Shown piece by piece: positions 37,775 to 46,824 of a stretch of DNA of 64,000 bases. Each line of letters opens with the position of its first letter. Positions within the stretch are counted from its first letter, which is position 1. This DNA comes from Akkermansiaceae bacterium (lineage in GTDB: Bacteria > Verrucomicrobiota > Verrucomicrobiia > Verrucomicrobiales > Akkermansiaceae): positions 1 through 64,000 of the forward strand of contig JANXMQ010000220.1 in assembly GCA_025354565.1 (NCBI GenBank). The letters run 5' to 3'. Both the position numbers and the translations under genes were made by a program. The notes beneath the pieces were generated by a model. It had not been told where the DNA came from, did no database searches, and worked only from the letters and a program-made list of their open reading frames with translations.

Positions 37775-39162
37775 TCCCGACCACTTACGACAAGGCCCAG
37801 GAACTGAATTTGGACCCGTTGGTTTACGGCACCTTTGCGGAGATCGGCGCGGGGCAGGAAACGGCGAATTACTTCTTCCGCGCGTCCGGCACGGCTGGCC
37901 TCGTGGCGAAGACGATTTCCGCTTATGACATGACCATGAGCGACGCGATCTATGGCCAGACGGAGCGCTATGTATCGGCCGCCCGATTGGCGTCGATGAT
38001 CGAGCATGAATACACGATTTTGCTAGATCGACTCGGTTCCAAACGGGGCCAGGACACCACCTTTTTCTCGTTTTGTAACACCGTCCGCGCCCGTGGCTGG
38101 AAGGATAACGGCGAGTGTCACGGCTGGCTCGGCATTCGCTTCCAGATGAAGCCGGGCGATCCACCCTCGGACATCGTGCTGCATGTTAGACTGCTGGATG
38201 GGCGGACAATCGACCAGATGGAGGCGCTTGGCATCATTGGGGTGAACCTGATCCACTCCGCATTCCGCCATCGCGGGCATTTGAAGAGTTTTGTTGAATC
38301 TCTGTTAGATAATCTGGTGGCCGGGCGGGTGGAGGTGGATTTGTTGAAATTCACCGGTCATGGCTACGGGTTTTTCGACAACCGATTGTGCGCATTGCAA
38401 CTGGTGGAAAGCGGTCTCACGGACGCGACCATGTTCCTGCCGAACGGAGAGGTCGTCCAACCAGCGGAGGCCCTGCACCGGCATCCAGTCCTACTCTTGC
38501 GCGGGAGTTTTGATCCGGTGATGAACGTGCATCTAAAAATGTTAGAACAGGCGCGCGCGGGCTTCGTCAACTCCTTGGAAGAAGCGGATCGCATCGCAGC
38601 CATCGAACTGTGTGAAATTTCCATGCACAATCTACTGCGTGGGCGCGGGGTGGACCCGGTGGATTTCCTGGATCGGGCGGATGCGCTTCAGGCGCTTGGG
38701 AAAACGGTGCTGCTGTCGCGCTGTGCCGAGTTCCACCGGATCGCCGCGTTTCTCCACCGCTATACCAGCCGACCGGTCGGGATCATCCTGAGCATTGGTT
38801 TGCTCAACGAGTTGTTCAAGGCGAAGTGGTCGGACAATCTGGCGGGTGGAGTGTTAGAATCGTTCGGGCGACTCTTCAAGGAGGGCGTCACCCTGCATGT
38901 TTTCCCATGGAAAAACCGCCGCACCGGAGAACTCGTCACGGCGGCAACCTTTCTCCCGCCGGCTGACAGTGTGCACCTCTACCGGCATTTTCTAACGAAC
39001 GAGCGGATTCTAGGTATTCCCTGCGAGGACAGTGAGATTTTATCCTACACCGGGCGCGACGTCTGCCGGATGATTGAGGCGGGCGATCCGCATTGGCAGG
39101 AACTGGTACCTGAGGTGGCATGGACCATGGCCATGCGCCATGCACGGCTCAGGCTGGGTTGA
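37771..39162 (+). CDS. Conserved protein with NadD-like degenerate nucleotidyltransferase motif
   Basis: The 463-residue cytosolic protein is not firmly recognised. The stretch PVLLLRGSFDPVMNVHLKML (about residue 240) resembles the GSFDPVHNGHL motif of NadD/CoaD-type nucleotidylyltransferases with the first histidine replaced by methionine and the glycine before the second by valine. The N-terminal half (GQETANYFFRASGTAGLVAK, then YDMTMSDAIYGQTERYVSAA) has no motif I know. It overlaps the preceding membrane protein gene by 4 bp. An inactive or altered nucleotide-binding role is a guess. Confidence 0.6.
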   Translation: MIPTTYDKAQELNLDPLVYGTFAEIGAGQETANYFFRASGTAGLVAKTISAYDMTMSDAIYGQTERYVSAARLASMIEHEYTILLDRLGSKRGQDTTFFSFCNTVRARGWKDNGECHGWLGIRFQMKPGDPPSDIVLHVRLLDGRTIDQMEALGIIGVNLIHSAFRHRGHLKSFVESLLDNLVAGRVEVDLLKFTGHGYGFFDNRLCALQLVESGLTDATMFLPNGEVVQPAEALHRHPVLLLRGSFDPVMNVHLKMLEQARAGFVNSLEEADRIAAIELCEISMHNLLRGRGVDPVDFLDRADALQALGKTVLLSRCAEFHRIAAFLHRYTSRPVGIILSIGLLNELFKAKWSDNLAGGVLESFGRLFKEGVTLHVFPWKNRRTGELVTAATFLPPADSVHLYRHFLTNERILGIPCEDSEILSYTGRDVCRMIEAGDPHWQELVPEVAWTMAMRHARLRLG

Positions 39163-39169
39163 CTCAAGT

Positions 39170-39643
39170 TCACTCATCCCCATCCATCGGCGTGCGGCGG
39201 TGGGAGGGCGTCTTGAGCAGATCGAAATCCGAGCCGCAATACATGCAGCGAAAGGTCTGGGAGGCGATGATTGAGAGGGTGGAACTCACACCATGGTTGA
39301 GCGGAATATAGCGGACCGCTCGGGCATGGGCGAGAGCCCCTGAATTGATCAGCGGCGTTCCCTTGCAGAGCGGGCAAAGGGCGCGACGGCGTTTGAAAAA
39401 AGCCAGTAGCCACGTCACCGCGCTGAAGGCAAGTCCTCCCATGATGACCTTGGTGGCGATTTCGCTGGGTTCGATGAAAAACAGGATGAAAGCGGTCGCC
39501 GTAGTGATCAGTCCGAAATAATGCAGGGCCGAAAAACACACCGCCACCGTGAATGGTCGGCTCGATGGCAGCGAGCGGGCACGCAATATCTTCTCCCTGC
39601 TTTGGGGCAGATCCTCGGTGCTGCGAGTGATTTCTTGTTTCAT
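39170..39643 (-). CDS. Two-helix membrane protein with zinc-binding cysteines
   Basis: The ATG at 39643 follows a GGAG-type ribosome site and gives about 157 residues. Two helices (FTVAVCFSALHYFGLITTAT and KVIMGGLAFSAVTWLLAFF) are followed by CPLCKGTPLI and, 40 residues later, CMYCGSDF, forming a two-part zinc ribbon. No family is recognised. The gene converges on the one at 37771 with 7 bp between stops. Confidence 0.7.
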   Translation of the reverse strand: MKQEITRSTEDLPQSREKILRARSLPSSRPFTVAVCFSALHYFGLITTATAFILFFIEPSEIATKVIMGGLAFSAVTWLLAFFKRRRALCPLCKGTPLINSGALAHARAVRYIPLNHGVSSTLSIIASQTFRCMYCGSDFDLLKTPSHRRTPMDGDE

Positions 39644-39784
39644 CGCTCCGGGGAGACTCTTCAATCGCGACATACTTTGCAAGTGTTGAATTTTCAGTCA
39701 GTCGGAAAAATGTCCAGCTAGCAATCCCGCATCCGGTGGATTCCGGTTCTTGACCACGGCGGGGTGGGGTTTTAACACTTGCCA

Positions 39785-40498
39785 ATGACACCGCTTTACG
39801 AAGGCAAGGCCAAGCGCATGTGGGCCACGGAAAACCCGGACACCCTGCGCATGGAGTTCAAGAACGACGCCACCGCATTCAATGGGGAAAAAAAAGCCAG
39901 CTTTGAAAATAAAGGCCGCCTCAACAACGAGATCAGCACCCTGATCTACGGTTTCCTCGAAGATGCCGGCGTCCCCACCCATTTCGTCCGCAAGCTCGAT
40001 GCAACGAACGTTGAGGTGAAAAAAGTCACCATCTTGATGGTCGAGGTGATTGTGAGGAATCTATCCGCTGGCAGTTATTGCAAGCGCACCGGCATTGAGG
40101 AAGGCCGCGTTTTTTCCCAGCCGATCATTGAGTTTTCTTATAAAAGCGATGCCCTTGGAGATCCGCTCATCAATGACGATTACATTCGGGAAATGGGCCT
40201 CGCCACGCCGGAAGATCTTGCCCACCTGCGGAAATCCGCGCTACAGGTGAACTCGATCCTGACCGCCTTTTTCGCCAAGTGCGGACTCAAGCTGGTGGAT
40301 TTCAAACTCGAATTCGGACGCCTCGTTTCCGATCCATCCGTCATCGTCTTGGCGGATGAAATCAGCCCGGATGGTTGCCGCCTGTGGGATTTGAAAACCG
40401 GTGAAAAAATGGACAAGGATCGTTTCCGCCGCGACCTCGGCGGGGTGATGGAAGCCTACGAGGAAGTATTGGGACGCCTGAAGAGTTCAATTTCCTGA
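39785..40498 (+). CDS. purC: SAICAR synthetase
   Basis: The 237-residue enzyme joins aspartate to CAIR in purine synthesis. MTPLYEGKAKRMWAT at the N terminus binds ATP; EVIVRNLSAGSYCKRTG, LVDFKLEFGR and LADEISPDGCRLWD are family signatures. The ATG at 39785 is preferred over an in-frame TTG at 39779. No other purine gene is nearby. Confidence 0.95.
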   Translation: MTPLYEGKAKRMWATENPDTLRMEFKNDATAFNGEKKASFENKGRLNNEISTLIYGFLEDAGVPTHFVRKLDATNVEVKKVTILMVEVIVRNLSAGSYCKRTGIEEGRVFSQPIIEFSYKSDALGDPLINDDYIREMGLATPEDLAHLRKSALQVNSILTAFFAKCGLKLVDFKLEFGRLVSDPSVIVLADEISPDGCRLWDLKTGEKMDKDRFRRDLGGVMEAYEEVLGRLKSSIS

Positions 40499-40525
40499 GC
40501 CAAAACAATAGTTATTATTTTGGCT
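40498..40525 (+). terminator. Possible terminator after purC
   Basis: AGCCAAAA (40498-40505) pairs perfectly with TTTTGGCT (40518-40525) around a 12-base loop, starting inside the purC stop codon. The T-tract is only GTTATT, so the signal is weak. Confidence 0.4.
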
Positions 40526-40547
40526 GTTATTGGCTATAAGTGCTTCT

Positions 40548-40718
40548 GTGGACAAAATAGAAGCTATTAATAAGCAGAATCCCAGCGCTCTGGCCCGTGG
40601 CGTGGGGCAGGAGCTCAAGCGCTCAGCGAAAGGCTGGACTCAGGACGAGCTTTCGCCTTTCTATCTGCCTAAATCGATCACCACGATGGTTGGGCAACAG
40701 CACGGGCTGGCGATGTGA
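40548..40718 (+). CDS. Small open frame of unknown significance
   Basis: The frame from GTG 40548 (an alternative TTG lies at 40530) encodes 56 residues: VDKIEAINKQNPSALARGVG, then QELKRSAKGWTQDELSPFY and so on. The composition is protein-like (no low-complexity runs) but I know no family. It could be the remnant of a longer gene. It lies between the purC hairpin and the rimK 3' end. Confidence 0.2.
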   Translation: MDKIEAINKQNPSALARGVGQELKRSAKGWTQDELSPFYLPKSITTMVGQQHGLAM

Positions 40719-40750
40719 TGAAACCCTGCGAGCAAGGGCGAGGCATGAGC

Positions 40751-41647
40751 TTACTTGTCCGTGGATTTCGATGGCTTCACCGCTGTGCGCTCGATGAATT
40801 CGATGATCATGCCAGCGACATCTTTTTTCGATGATTGCTCGATGCCTTCCAAGCCTGGCGAGGAATTCACTTCCATCACCACCGGGCCGTGATTCGAGCG
40901 CAGTAGGTCCACCCCAGCCACGTTGAGGCCCATCGCCTTGGCCGCACTGATCGCCACCGCTCGCTCGTCTGAGGAAATTTTAACGCCTGCGGATGAACCG
41001 CCGCGGTGGAGGTTCGAGCGGAACTCGCCGGGTGCGCCTTGGCGTTTCATGGAGGCCACCACTTTGCCGCCGACCACGACGCAGCGAATGTCTGCGCCCT
41101 CCGCTTCCTTGATGAATTCCTGAACTAGAATGTTCGCATTGAGTCCCTTGAAGGCCTCGATCACCGATTCCGCCGCGTTCGCGGTTTCCGCCAGCACCAC
41201 ACCGACGCCTTGGGTGCCTTCTAACAATTTGATGACCAGCGGCGCACCACCGCACATTTTGATCAGCTTGCCGGTCGCGTCCGTGTGGTGGGCGAAGCCG
41301 GTGACCGGCAGCCCGATGCCACGTTTCGCGAGAATCTGGAGCGAACGCAGCTTGTCGCGTGAGCGGGCGATGGCCACCGAGTCATTGAGACTGAAAACAT
41401 TCATCATCTCGAACTGGCGGACGACCGCATTGCCATAAAACGTATGCCGGGCCGCGATGCGCGGGATGACGGCATCCGCGACCAGTTCCTCACCATCCAC
41501 ATAGATCTTGGGTTTGCGCGAGGTGATGTTCATATAGCAGCGCAGGTAGTCCACGACCCGCACCTCGTGGCCACGGGTGGCGGCGGCTTTGACGAGGGCG
41601 TCGGTGCTGTAGAGCTTGGCGTTGCGGGAGAGAATGAGAATTTTCAT
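40751..41647 (-). CDS. rimK: RimK-type ATP-grasp glutamate ligase
   Basis: A 298-residue ATP-grasp protein closely matching Rim[21 protein letters not shown] at the start, [34 protein letters not shown] in the phosphate loop region, and [20 protein letters not shown] with SSPGLEGIE near the end. RimK adds glutamate to the C terminus of ribosomal protein S6 and can make poly-glutamate. The MBL gene starts divergently 164 bp away. Confidence 0.93.
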   Translation of the reverse strand: MKILILSRNAKLYSTDALVKAAATRGHEVRVVDYLRCYMNITSRKPKIYVDGEELVADAVIPRIAARHTFYGNAVVRQFEMMNVFSLNDSVAIARSRDKLRSLQILAKRGIGLPVTGFAHHTDATGKLIKMCGGAPLVIKLLEGTQGVGVVLAETANAAESVIEAFKGLNANILVQEFIKEAEGADIRCVVVGGKVVASMKRQGAPGEFRSNLHRGGSSAGVKISSDERAVAISAAKAMGLNVAGVDLLRSNHGPVVMEVNSSPGLEGIEQSSKKDVAGMIIEFIERTAVKPSKSTDK

Positions 41648-41810
41648 GCGGGGGAAATCTGGTGGCTTTGAAGGCGGGTTGCGGCTGCGTCAAATAGTCA
41701 TGCGGACCGCTGGTCAATCTCAAAAGCACTTGGAATGCCATGAGCGGGCCATGTTTCGCTTTGCCTCATCCGGCTTCCCGGCTATGCCTGCCCGCAGTTC
41801 ACGCCCCATC

Positions 41811-42419
41811 ATGAAAATTTCCACCTACACCGGCGGCTTCGTCCAGACCAATGGCTACCTCGTCGAGACGCCAGACGGAAATTTCCTCGTCGATGCGCCA
41901 GAAGGTATCGCTGCTTGGACCGTCAGCCGTGGCGTACGCGTCGATGACGTGTTGCTCACGCACCAACACTATGACCATGTGACCGATGCTGCGGAACTCC
42001 AGGCGCTGGGCGCGAAGCTTCACGCATTCTCGGCTTATTCGACCGATCTAACACTTGAAACGATGGTCCGTGGCTGGGGGATGCCGATCGTGGTCGCGCC
42101 CTATCGAATCGACTGCATTTTCGATCTTACCAAGCATCTGTCCATGGCCGGATTGGAAATTTTCCTCGCCTATATTCCAGGTCATTCTACTGACAGCGTG
42201 ACGTTCCATCTCGTCGATCATGGCGTCGTTTTCTCCGGGGATACCTTGTTTGCCGGATCCATCGGACGAACTGATCTAGCCGGTGGCAGCACACCGCAAT
42301 TGCTAGACGGCATCGCCTTGCATCTGATGAACCTGCCGCCGGAAACACGCGTATTGCCGGGGCATGGGCCGGCCACCTTGATCGGCACGGAGGCGCGGGA
42401 AAATCCCTATCTGGATTGA
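41811..42419 (+). CDS. MBL-fold hydrolase, glyoxalase II-like
   Basis: The ATG at 41811 gives 203 residues with the full metallo-beta-lactamase metal set: LTHQHYDHVTDA (HxHxDH), PGHSTDSV, FSGDTLFAGSIGRTDL and LPGHGPATLIG. The short form and the GRTDL segment resemble bacterial glyoxalase II-like thioesterases (GloC type). The open frame upstream to 41616 overlaps the rimK promoter region and is not needed. Confidence 0.88.
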   Translation: MKISTYTGGFVQTNGYLVETPDGNFLVDAPEGIAAWTVSRGVRVDDVLLTHQHYDHVTDAAELQALGAKLHAFSAYSTDLTLETMVRGWGMPIVVAPYRIDCIFDLTKHLSMAGLEIFLAYIPGHSTDSVTFHLVDHGVVFSGDTLFAGSIGRTDLAGGSTPQLLDGIALHLMNLPPETRVLPGHGPATLIGTEARENPYLD

Positions 42420-42426
42420 TGCTGGT

Positions 42427-42945
42427 TTAGGAATTTTCCACCGAATCCTCGGTAACTGTTAGTGCGGTGGCTGCGGGTGTGGAATTGCCGAGTCCGGGGA
42501 TCACGCGGCGGACGAGTCTCTTCAATCCCGAGTCGGCGGCATCGAGTTCCGCCTCGCCTTGGCGCAGGGCTTTTTCCCATGCGGGGGCGAAGCCGGGTGC
42601 CTGCTCACGCATCGCGCGAATCGCGATCTCGTAGGTTTGTAGTAATTTCTGTTCGGCGCGACCGGGTTTCTGTTGGAGTGCAGAGTTGTTGATTCGCAGC
42701 ATTTCGTTTTGTTTGCGCAGCGCGTCCAAGTCGGATTGCAGCGCCTCGTTGCCGCTGGCGTTGATCTTGAGCTGGGTGTTGAGATGGCCCTGAAGGTTTT
42801 TCATTTCCCCCTCTACCCGCTTCAGCTCACGGGTGATGTTGCGGCGGGCGGTGAAGCCGGATTTCCAGAGAAACGCAGCGATCAGCAGGCCTAACAACAA
42901 TCCCTGGGTTAAGGGGTTCTTCAATATTTCGGTTAGTTGGTCCAT
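42427..42945 (-). CDS. Membrane-anchored coiled-coil protein
   Basis: A 172-residue protein with one N-terminal helix (LTQGLLLGLLIAAFLWKSGF) and a long coiled coil (about 35-100; ELKRVEGEMKNLQGHLNTQL, ...ALRKQNEMLRINNSALQQ). The C terminus is Ser/Thr/Ala-rich. No domain is recognised. It follows the Skp-like gene by 12 bp and probably shares its transcript. Confidence 0.7.
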   Translation of the reverse strand: MDQLTEILKNPLTQGLLLGLLIAAFLWKSGFTARRNITRELKRVEGEMKNLQGHLNTQLKINASGNEALQSDLDALRKQNEMLRINNSALQQKPGRAEQKLLQTYEIAIRAMREQAPGFAPAWEKALRQGEAELDAADSGLKRLVRRVIPGLGNSTPAATALTVTEDSVENS

Positions 42946-42957
42946 TGAGGGTATGAT

Positions 42958-43569
42958 TCAGGGCGATTTTACCGAGGTAACCGCAGGCTTCGTGGCGGCG
43001 GGTACGGGTGGTTCGGTGGATTTCATGGCAGCTTGGATGTCGGCGGTAAGGTCGGGCGCGTCTTTGCTAAACAGCACGAATGGCACGCCGGTATTGGTGC
43101 TGCCGGAGCTGTCGAACACCGCATCGTAGCCCTTCTCCTTGGCAATCTGGTTGGATGCCTTCAGGATCCGATTGAGAGTGGCCCGCATTCCGGCGACCAT
43201 CTTGCGGTTGATGGCCTGTTCTTTTTCCGTCTTGAAGCTCTCGTATTCCTGTTGGAGCGTTTGGGCTTCCTGGCGCTTGATTTCATACGTCCGCGCGAGT
43301 TTGCGGCTGGTCGCCTCGTCGAGCGGATGGGCCTTGTCCGAGAGTTGCCCTTGGAGCGCTTGCAACTCGCTGATGATCTTGCGGAGTTGCCCGGCCCGCT
43401 CGTCTTTCATGATTTCATCCCGCTCGTTCTTGATTTGCTGTTGCAGGGCCACGGTCGCGGGCAGTTCGGTGTAAATGTCCTTGACCCGAACCAAGGCAAA
43501 GCGCGGCGCAGCAGCGACCGTGAGAACCGTGGCCAGAAGGAACAGCGGGATGACTTTGATGGGATTCAT
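42958..43569 (-). CDS. OmpH/Skp-family periplasmic chaperone
   Basis: The ATG at 43569 starts a clear signal peptide (PIKVIPLFLLATVLTVAAA), then FALVRVKDIYTELPATVALQ and a long coiled coil (about 50-130) ending NQIAKEKGYDAVFDSSGS, a hallmark of OmpH/Skp proteins. Skp holds unfolded outer-membrane proteins in the periplasm. The C terminus carries a Pro/Ala-rich extension. bamA and lpxD, the common neighbours, are absent here. Confidence 0.88.
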   Translation of the reverse strand: MNPIKVIPLFLLATVLTVAAAPRFALVRVKDIYTELPATVALQQQIKNERDEIMKDERAGQLRKIISELQALQGQLSDKAHPLDEATSRKLARTYEIKRQEAQTLQQEYESFKTEKEQAINRKMVAGMRATLNRILKASNQIAKEKGYDAVFDSSGSTNTGVPFVLFSKDAPDLTADIQAAMKSTEPPVPAATKPAVTSVKSP

Positions 43570-43618
43570 GCTCACGCCAACCATGAAATGACCGGGCCGG
43601 GATGTCGATACCAGATCG

Positions 43619-44065
43619 TCACGGTTCGCCGATGTCCTCGTTCCAAAGCTCCGGTCGATCGGCGATGAATCGTGTCATCAACTCGATGCACTCTGGTTCG
43701 TTGAGCACTTCGAGCGTCACGCCACGGGAAATCAGGTGGGCCTCATCGCCGAGGAAGGTTTGGTTTTCGCCAATCACCACCTTGGGAATCCCGTAAAGCA
43801 AGATCGCCCCGCTGCACATCGGGCAGGGCGAGAGGGTGGTGTAAATTACGCATTCCCGGTAAACCGCCGCGCTCTGGCGACCGGCATTTTCCAAGGCATC
43901 CATCTCCCCGTGGAGTGTCGTGCTGCCCTTTTGCACCCGACGGTTGTGGCCGTGGCCGATGATTTTTCCATGGTGAACCAGCACGCTGCCGATGGGGATG
44001 CCGCCCTCGGCGAGTCCCCGGCGCGCTTCGTCAACTGCCGCTTGCATGTATTGATCCATGGCCAT
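43619..44065 (-). CDS. Zinc-dependent nucleoside/cytosine deaminase
   Basis: A 148-residue CDA-fold protein with HGEMDALENAG supplying the zinc histidine and catalytic glutamate and SPCPMCSGAILLYGIPKVV supplying the cysteines. Residue order resembles yeast-type cytosine deaminase and guanine deaminase more than tRNA adenosine deaminase TadA (the GEMDA after H rather than AE). The substrate remains uncertain. It is probably first in a run with the Skp-like and coiled-coil genes. Confidence 0.85.
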   Translation of the reverse strand: MAMDQYMQAAVDEARRGLAEGGIPIGSVLVHHGKIIGHGHNRRVQKGSTTLHGEMDALENAGRQSAAVYRECVIYTTLSPCPMCSGAILLYGIPKVVIGENQTFLGDEAHLISRGVTLEVLNEPECIELMTRFIADRPELWNEDIGEP

Positions 44066-44173
44066 TGAATATGCAGAAGGCAGGCCGCTTCGTCGATTAA
44101 ATCCATGAACGGCACAGAAATTGCCTTATGTCCCATCCGCCCATCGTATTTTACCCACTTATCGCTCATCACC

Positions 44174-45235
44174 ATGCCTAAAGTCCGTCTCGCAGGAACC
44201 GTTCGCGGGGAAAAAGATCCTAACCGGGAAGTCCGCGCCCGACTTCTTTACAGCCTTTTCAGCAAGGGCTGGGATATTTATAATTCAAATGGCGACCAGC
44301 GGATTTCCCTATCCAACATCGAGCGCAAGATCATCGAGTCGGACGCGTTCGTGTTCACGCCCGGAGCCACGCTGGAGGATTTGTTCAAGGCGGTTTCGGT
44401 CTTTGTCGGCTACCAGACGCTCGATGTAAACCTCGCGGGAAAACCCACGGTTTTGCTAAATTCCGATGGTTCATGGGACTGCCTGTTTTCCCTACTCACG
44501 CATCTCAATGGCCTAGGCACGGTGAAGCAGGACCATCATGATTACCTGCTGTTAGCCAAGTCGCCCGAAGAGGTTATCGAACTCCTGGAAATCGCCCGTC
44601 GCGAGGGGATTCCGAGCGTTGGACGCGAAAAGATCGGCACCAGCACCGTGGGTTCCTTCGATACGCCATTGCCTGCGGACCATGAGGGCAGCGTTTGTGT
44701 TTTCTGCTCGGCCTCGATCGAGGATCCGGCCTATCTAAGCGACGGTTACGAGTTCGGAAAACAGCTCGCGGAAAACCACCTCGGTTGTGTCTCCGGGGCG
44801 GGGAATTCAGGCATCATGGGCGAGGTTGTCCGCGGTTCTGTGGATGCCGGCGGCTGGACCGGTGGCTCGAACGTCCCGCACATTATCGAACTCGAAGGCC
44901 TGCCCGTCGGTCTGTCCAGCTTCTGGCTCAAGCCGGACATCTACACGCGGATGGAAGTCATGATCCAGAATTCGGACGCATTCATCATCTTTCCCGGTGG
45001 CTCGGGCACCGTGCAGGAAATGCTCGCGTTGATGATATTCAAATACCAAGGCCATCCCTCGATGGCGGGTAAGCCGGTGATCGTTTTCAATCGCAAGGAC
45101 GCCAACGGCCACGCTTTCTGGACGCCGCTCATCGAAATGCTCAGCAACTGGTGCTACGATGACGAGTTTGTGGTGGTGGAAAAACTCAACGACCTAATCC
45201 CTATGGTCCAGAATCTCAGACAAAAAAGTAGATAG
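44174..45235 (+). CDS. Tandem LOG-family protein
   Basis: The 353-residue product (start ATG 44174) has a standard LOG/lysine-decarboxylase-like C-terminal half: VCVFCSAS, SGAGNSGIMGEVVRGSVD and FPGGSGTVQEMLALM, the PGGxGTxxE motif that releases cytokinin-type bases from nucleotides. The N-terminal half appears to be a diverged copy (VFTPGATLEDLFKAVSVFV in place of the motif). LOG enzymes act as phosphoribohydrolases on nucleoside monophosphates. In bacteria the natural substrate is often unknown. Confidence 0.8.
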   Translation: MPKVRLAGTVRGEKDPNREVRARLLYSLFSKGWDIYNSNGDQRISLSNIERKIIESDAFVFTPGATLEDLFKAVSVFVGYQTLDVNLAGKPTVLLNSDGSWDCLFSLLTHLNGLGTVKQDHHDYLLLAKSPEEVIELLEIARREGIPSVGREKIGTSTVGSFDTPLPADHEGSVCVFCSASIEDPAYLSDGYEFGKQLAENHLGCVSGAGNSGIMGEVVRGSVDAGGWTGGSNVPHIIELEGLPVGLSSFWLKPDIYTRMEVMIQNSDAFIIFPGGSGTVQEMLALMIFKYQGHPSMAGKPVIVFNRKDANGHAFWTPLIEMLSNWCYDDEFVVVEKLNDLIPMVQNLRQKSR

Positions 45236-45309
45236 CGTTCAGTCACCCGTCTGCCACCATCGACCGTGATGGATTTGGAAACGACCTGTTGCATGTTTTT
45301 CTCCTCATC

Positions 45310-45491
45310 GCTCCAAGGTCCTTGGTGATGCCTTCCTTGGAGAAGTTGGATCCCATCCAGTGCCACCAAACGTAGGCGCGGGCATTTACCGGAGGATTTT
45401 TGAAATCGCTCTCAAGCGCGGAATCCGCGGCATGCAGGGAAAGCGTGCGGCCAGCGCGAGCACTGCCGGGATATGGATGAGATATTTCATT
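45310..45491 (-). pseudogene. N-terminal remnant of a GH106-type rhamnosidase-like enzyme
   Basis: From ATG 45491 the sequence MKYLIHIPAVLALAA is a signal peptide. A one-frame shift then gives LHAADSALESDFKNPPVNAR, then AYVWWHWMGSNFSKEGITKD, the start signature of GH106-like glycosidases (NPP..ARP..WWHWM.GN.TKEGI..DLEAM). The match stops at KDLGAM, after which the frame runs into unrelated sequence. Signal peptide and enzyme start are thus joined by a frameshift, and everything downstream of about residue 60 is missing. The rest of 45236-45669 has no other gene. Confidence 0.65.
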
Positions 45492-45544
45492 GTGAATGTT
45501 TGGGTTCTAATTCGATTGAGCGGGACTGTTATGGCTGCTGGAAT

Positions 45545-45665
45545 GAGTTAGAATTCGAGTTTTACCACGTCCATGGGTTGTGCGGAGGTCGGCAGGCAGA
45601 GCGATAAGCAAGTTATCGGCAGAAGCATGAGAAACGAGGGCAGGAAGCAACAGCAGTGATTTCAT
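45545..45665 (-). pseudogene. Signal-peptide remnant of a secreted protein
   Basis: ATG 45665 opens MKSLLLLPALVSHASAD, a signal peptide, followed soon by stops. In a shifted frame, LCLPTSAQPMDVVKLEF follows, as if the original mature protein began there. It lies 4 bp beyond the stop of the GH43-like gene. The identity of the lost enzyme cannot be told. Confidence 0.35.
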
Positions 45666-45669
45666 GGAA

Positions 45670-46767
45670 TTACTTTATGGGAGCGATGGGAAACTGTACG
45701 TTGGTGCTGACCTTGCCGTTTTTCTGATAGCCATCCGCAGCACCGAAGAGATAAGCGGGTTCTCCATTTTCGATGAGGAGGAACGGGCGCTCGATCCGGG
45801 TGCTGCTGGTTTTTCCGTCTTCGAGTGGATAGGTGCCGCCGAGCACCTTTGGGTGGGTGGCGGGCTTCCAATCCAGGCCGTCTTCGGACTGGAACATGCA
45901 GAGTCCTCCCGAGGCACCGCTGAACGTGCCGACCACGTCGCGTGCGACCGCATAGTAGCGGTTAGCATACTTCGCGCTGAACCAGATGAACGGATCCTCT
46001 GCGACCATCCAGTGTTTGCCGGGACTCTCCGATTCGAAGATATGTCCCTGCTTTTTCACATAGGGACCTTCCGGTTTGTCAGCGACTGCCACGCCGAAAC
46101 GCACGTTTCCCCCCATTGCTTTTCCCTCGGCATATTGCACGGCCTTGTAGATCAGAAGGACTCCACCGTCCGGTCTCATGCAGGCGGCGGGATTGGTGGT
46201 GCAGAGGGAATCAAAGGATTTCTTGTCGTCGGTAATGTCCACGATCGGCTGGTCGAGACGTTTCCACGGGCCTGCCGGATTTTCCGCGATGGCGACGCCG
46301 ACGCGTTGGTGGTTGCGATGCATCGGATAGTCCTTTCCGTCGCCGTAATTGCCCATGTAGTAGAGGTAGTATTTTCCGTTATGGAAAAACGCGTTGGCAT
46401 TGTGGGTGACGTCCGCATCCCAGTATTTTTTGCCAGTGGCGGGATTGATTCCACGCGGTGGGAGAGCGACGTTGACCGGCTGGTAAGGACCGGCGGGCTT
46501 GTCGGAGACCGCGTAGGCGATTTCGGAATGAATCGCCCACCCGGGAGCGAAGCCAAACTTGGCGGGCCAGCGGGAGTAGAAGAGGTGGTATTTCCCATCG
46601 GGGCCTTTGACGGGGGCACCGCACCAGACGTGATAGCCAACCTCGCCGAAACGATTCGCAGAGGGAAGCGGTTGGATGCGGGAACCGAGGTCGAGTTCAT
46701 CGGCACGAACTAACGAGAAAATGGCGAAGTATGGGGTCAACAGTAGCAATAGGAAACGACGGATCAT
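45670..46767 (-). CDS. Secreted five-bladed propeller glycosidase (GH43-like)
   Basis: The 365-residue protein has a signal peptide (FLLLLLTPYFAIFSLVRA) and propeller motifs: VWCGAPVKGPDGKYHLFYSR, NANAFFHNGKYYLYYMG, AACMRPDGGVLLIYKAVQ and AEDPFIWFSAKYANRYYAVA, with acidic residues at each blade. Such enzymes (GH43/117-related clans) release sugars from side chains of plant or algal glycans. The exact family is not resolved. It follows the GH16 gene on the same strand by about 57 bp, so the two may form a transcript. Confidence 0.8.
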   Translation of the reverse strand: MIRRFLLLLLTPYFAIFSLVRADELDLGSRIQPLPSANRFGEVGYHVWCGAPVKGPDGKYHLFYSRWPAKFGFAPGWAIHSEIAYAVSDKPAGPYQPVNVALPPRGINPATGKKYWDADVTHNANAFFHNGKYYLYYMGNYGDGKDYPMHRNHQRVGVAIAENPAGPWKRLDQPIVDITDDKKSFDSLCTTNPAACMRPDGGVLLIYKAVQYAEGKAMGGNVRFGVAVADKPEGPYVKKQGHIFESESPGKHWMVAEDPFIWFSAKYANRYYAVARDVVGTFSGASGGLCMFQSEDGLDWKPATHPKVLGGTYPLEDGKTSSTRIERPFLLIENGEPAYLFGAADGYQKNGKVSTNVQFPIAPIK

Positions 46768-46824
46768 CGATGTGAGTGATTTTACGAAATAGTCGGTTGG
46801 GTGTGATGGAAAAAATGATGGTCT

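Noticed and set aside
45360-45551. Plus-strand 63-aa frame
   Set aside because: Antisense to the GH106 remnant; no domain.
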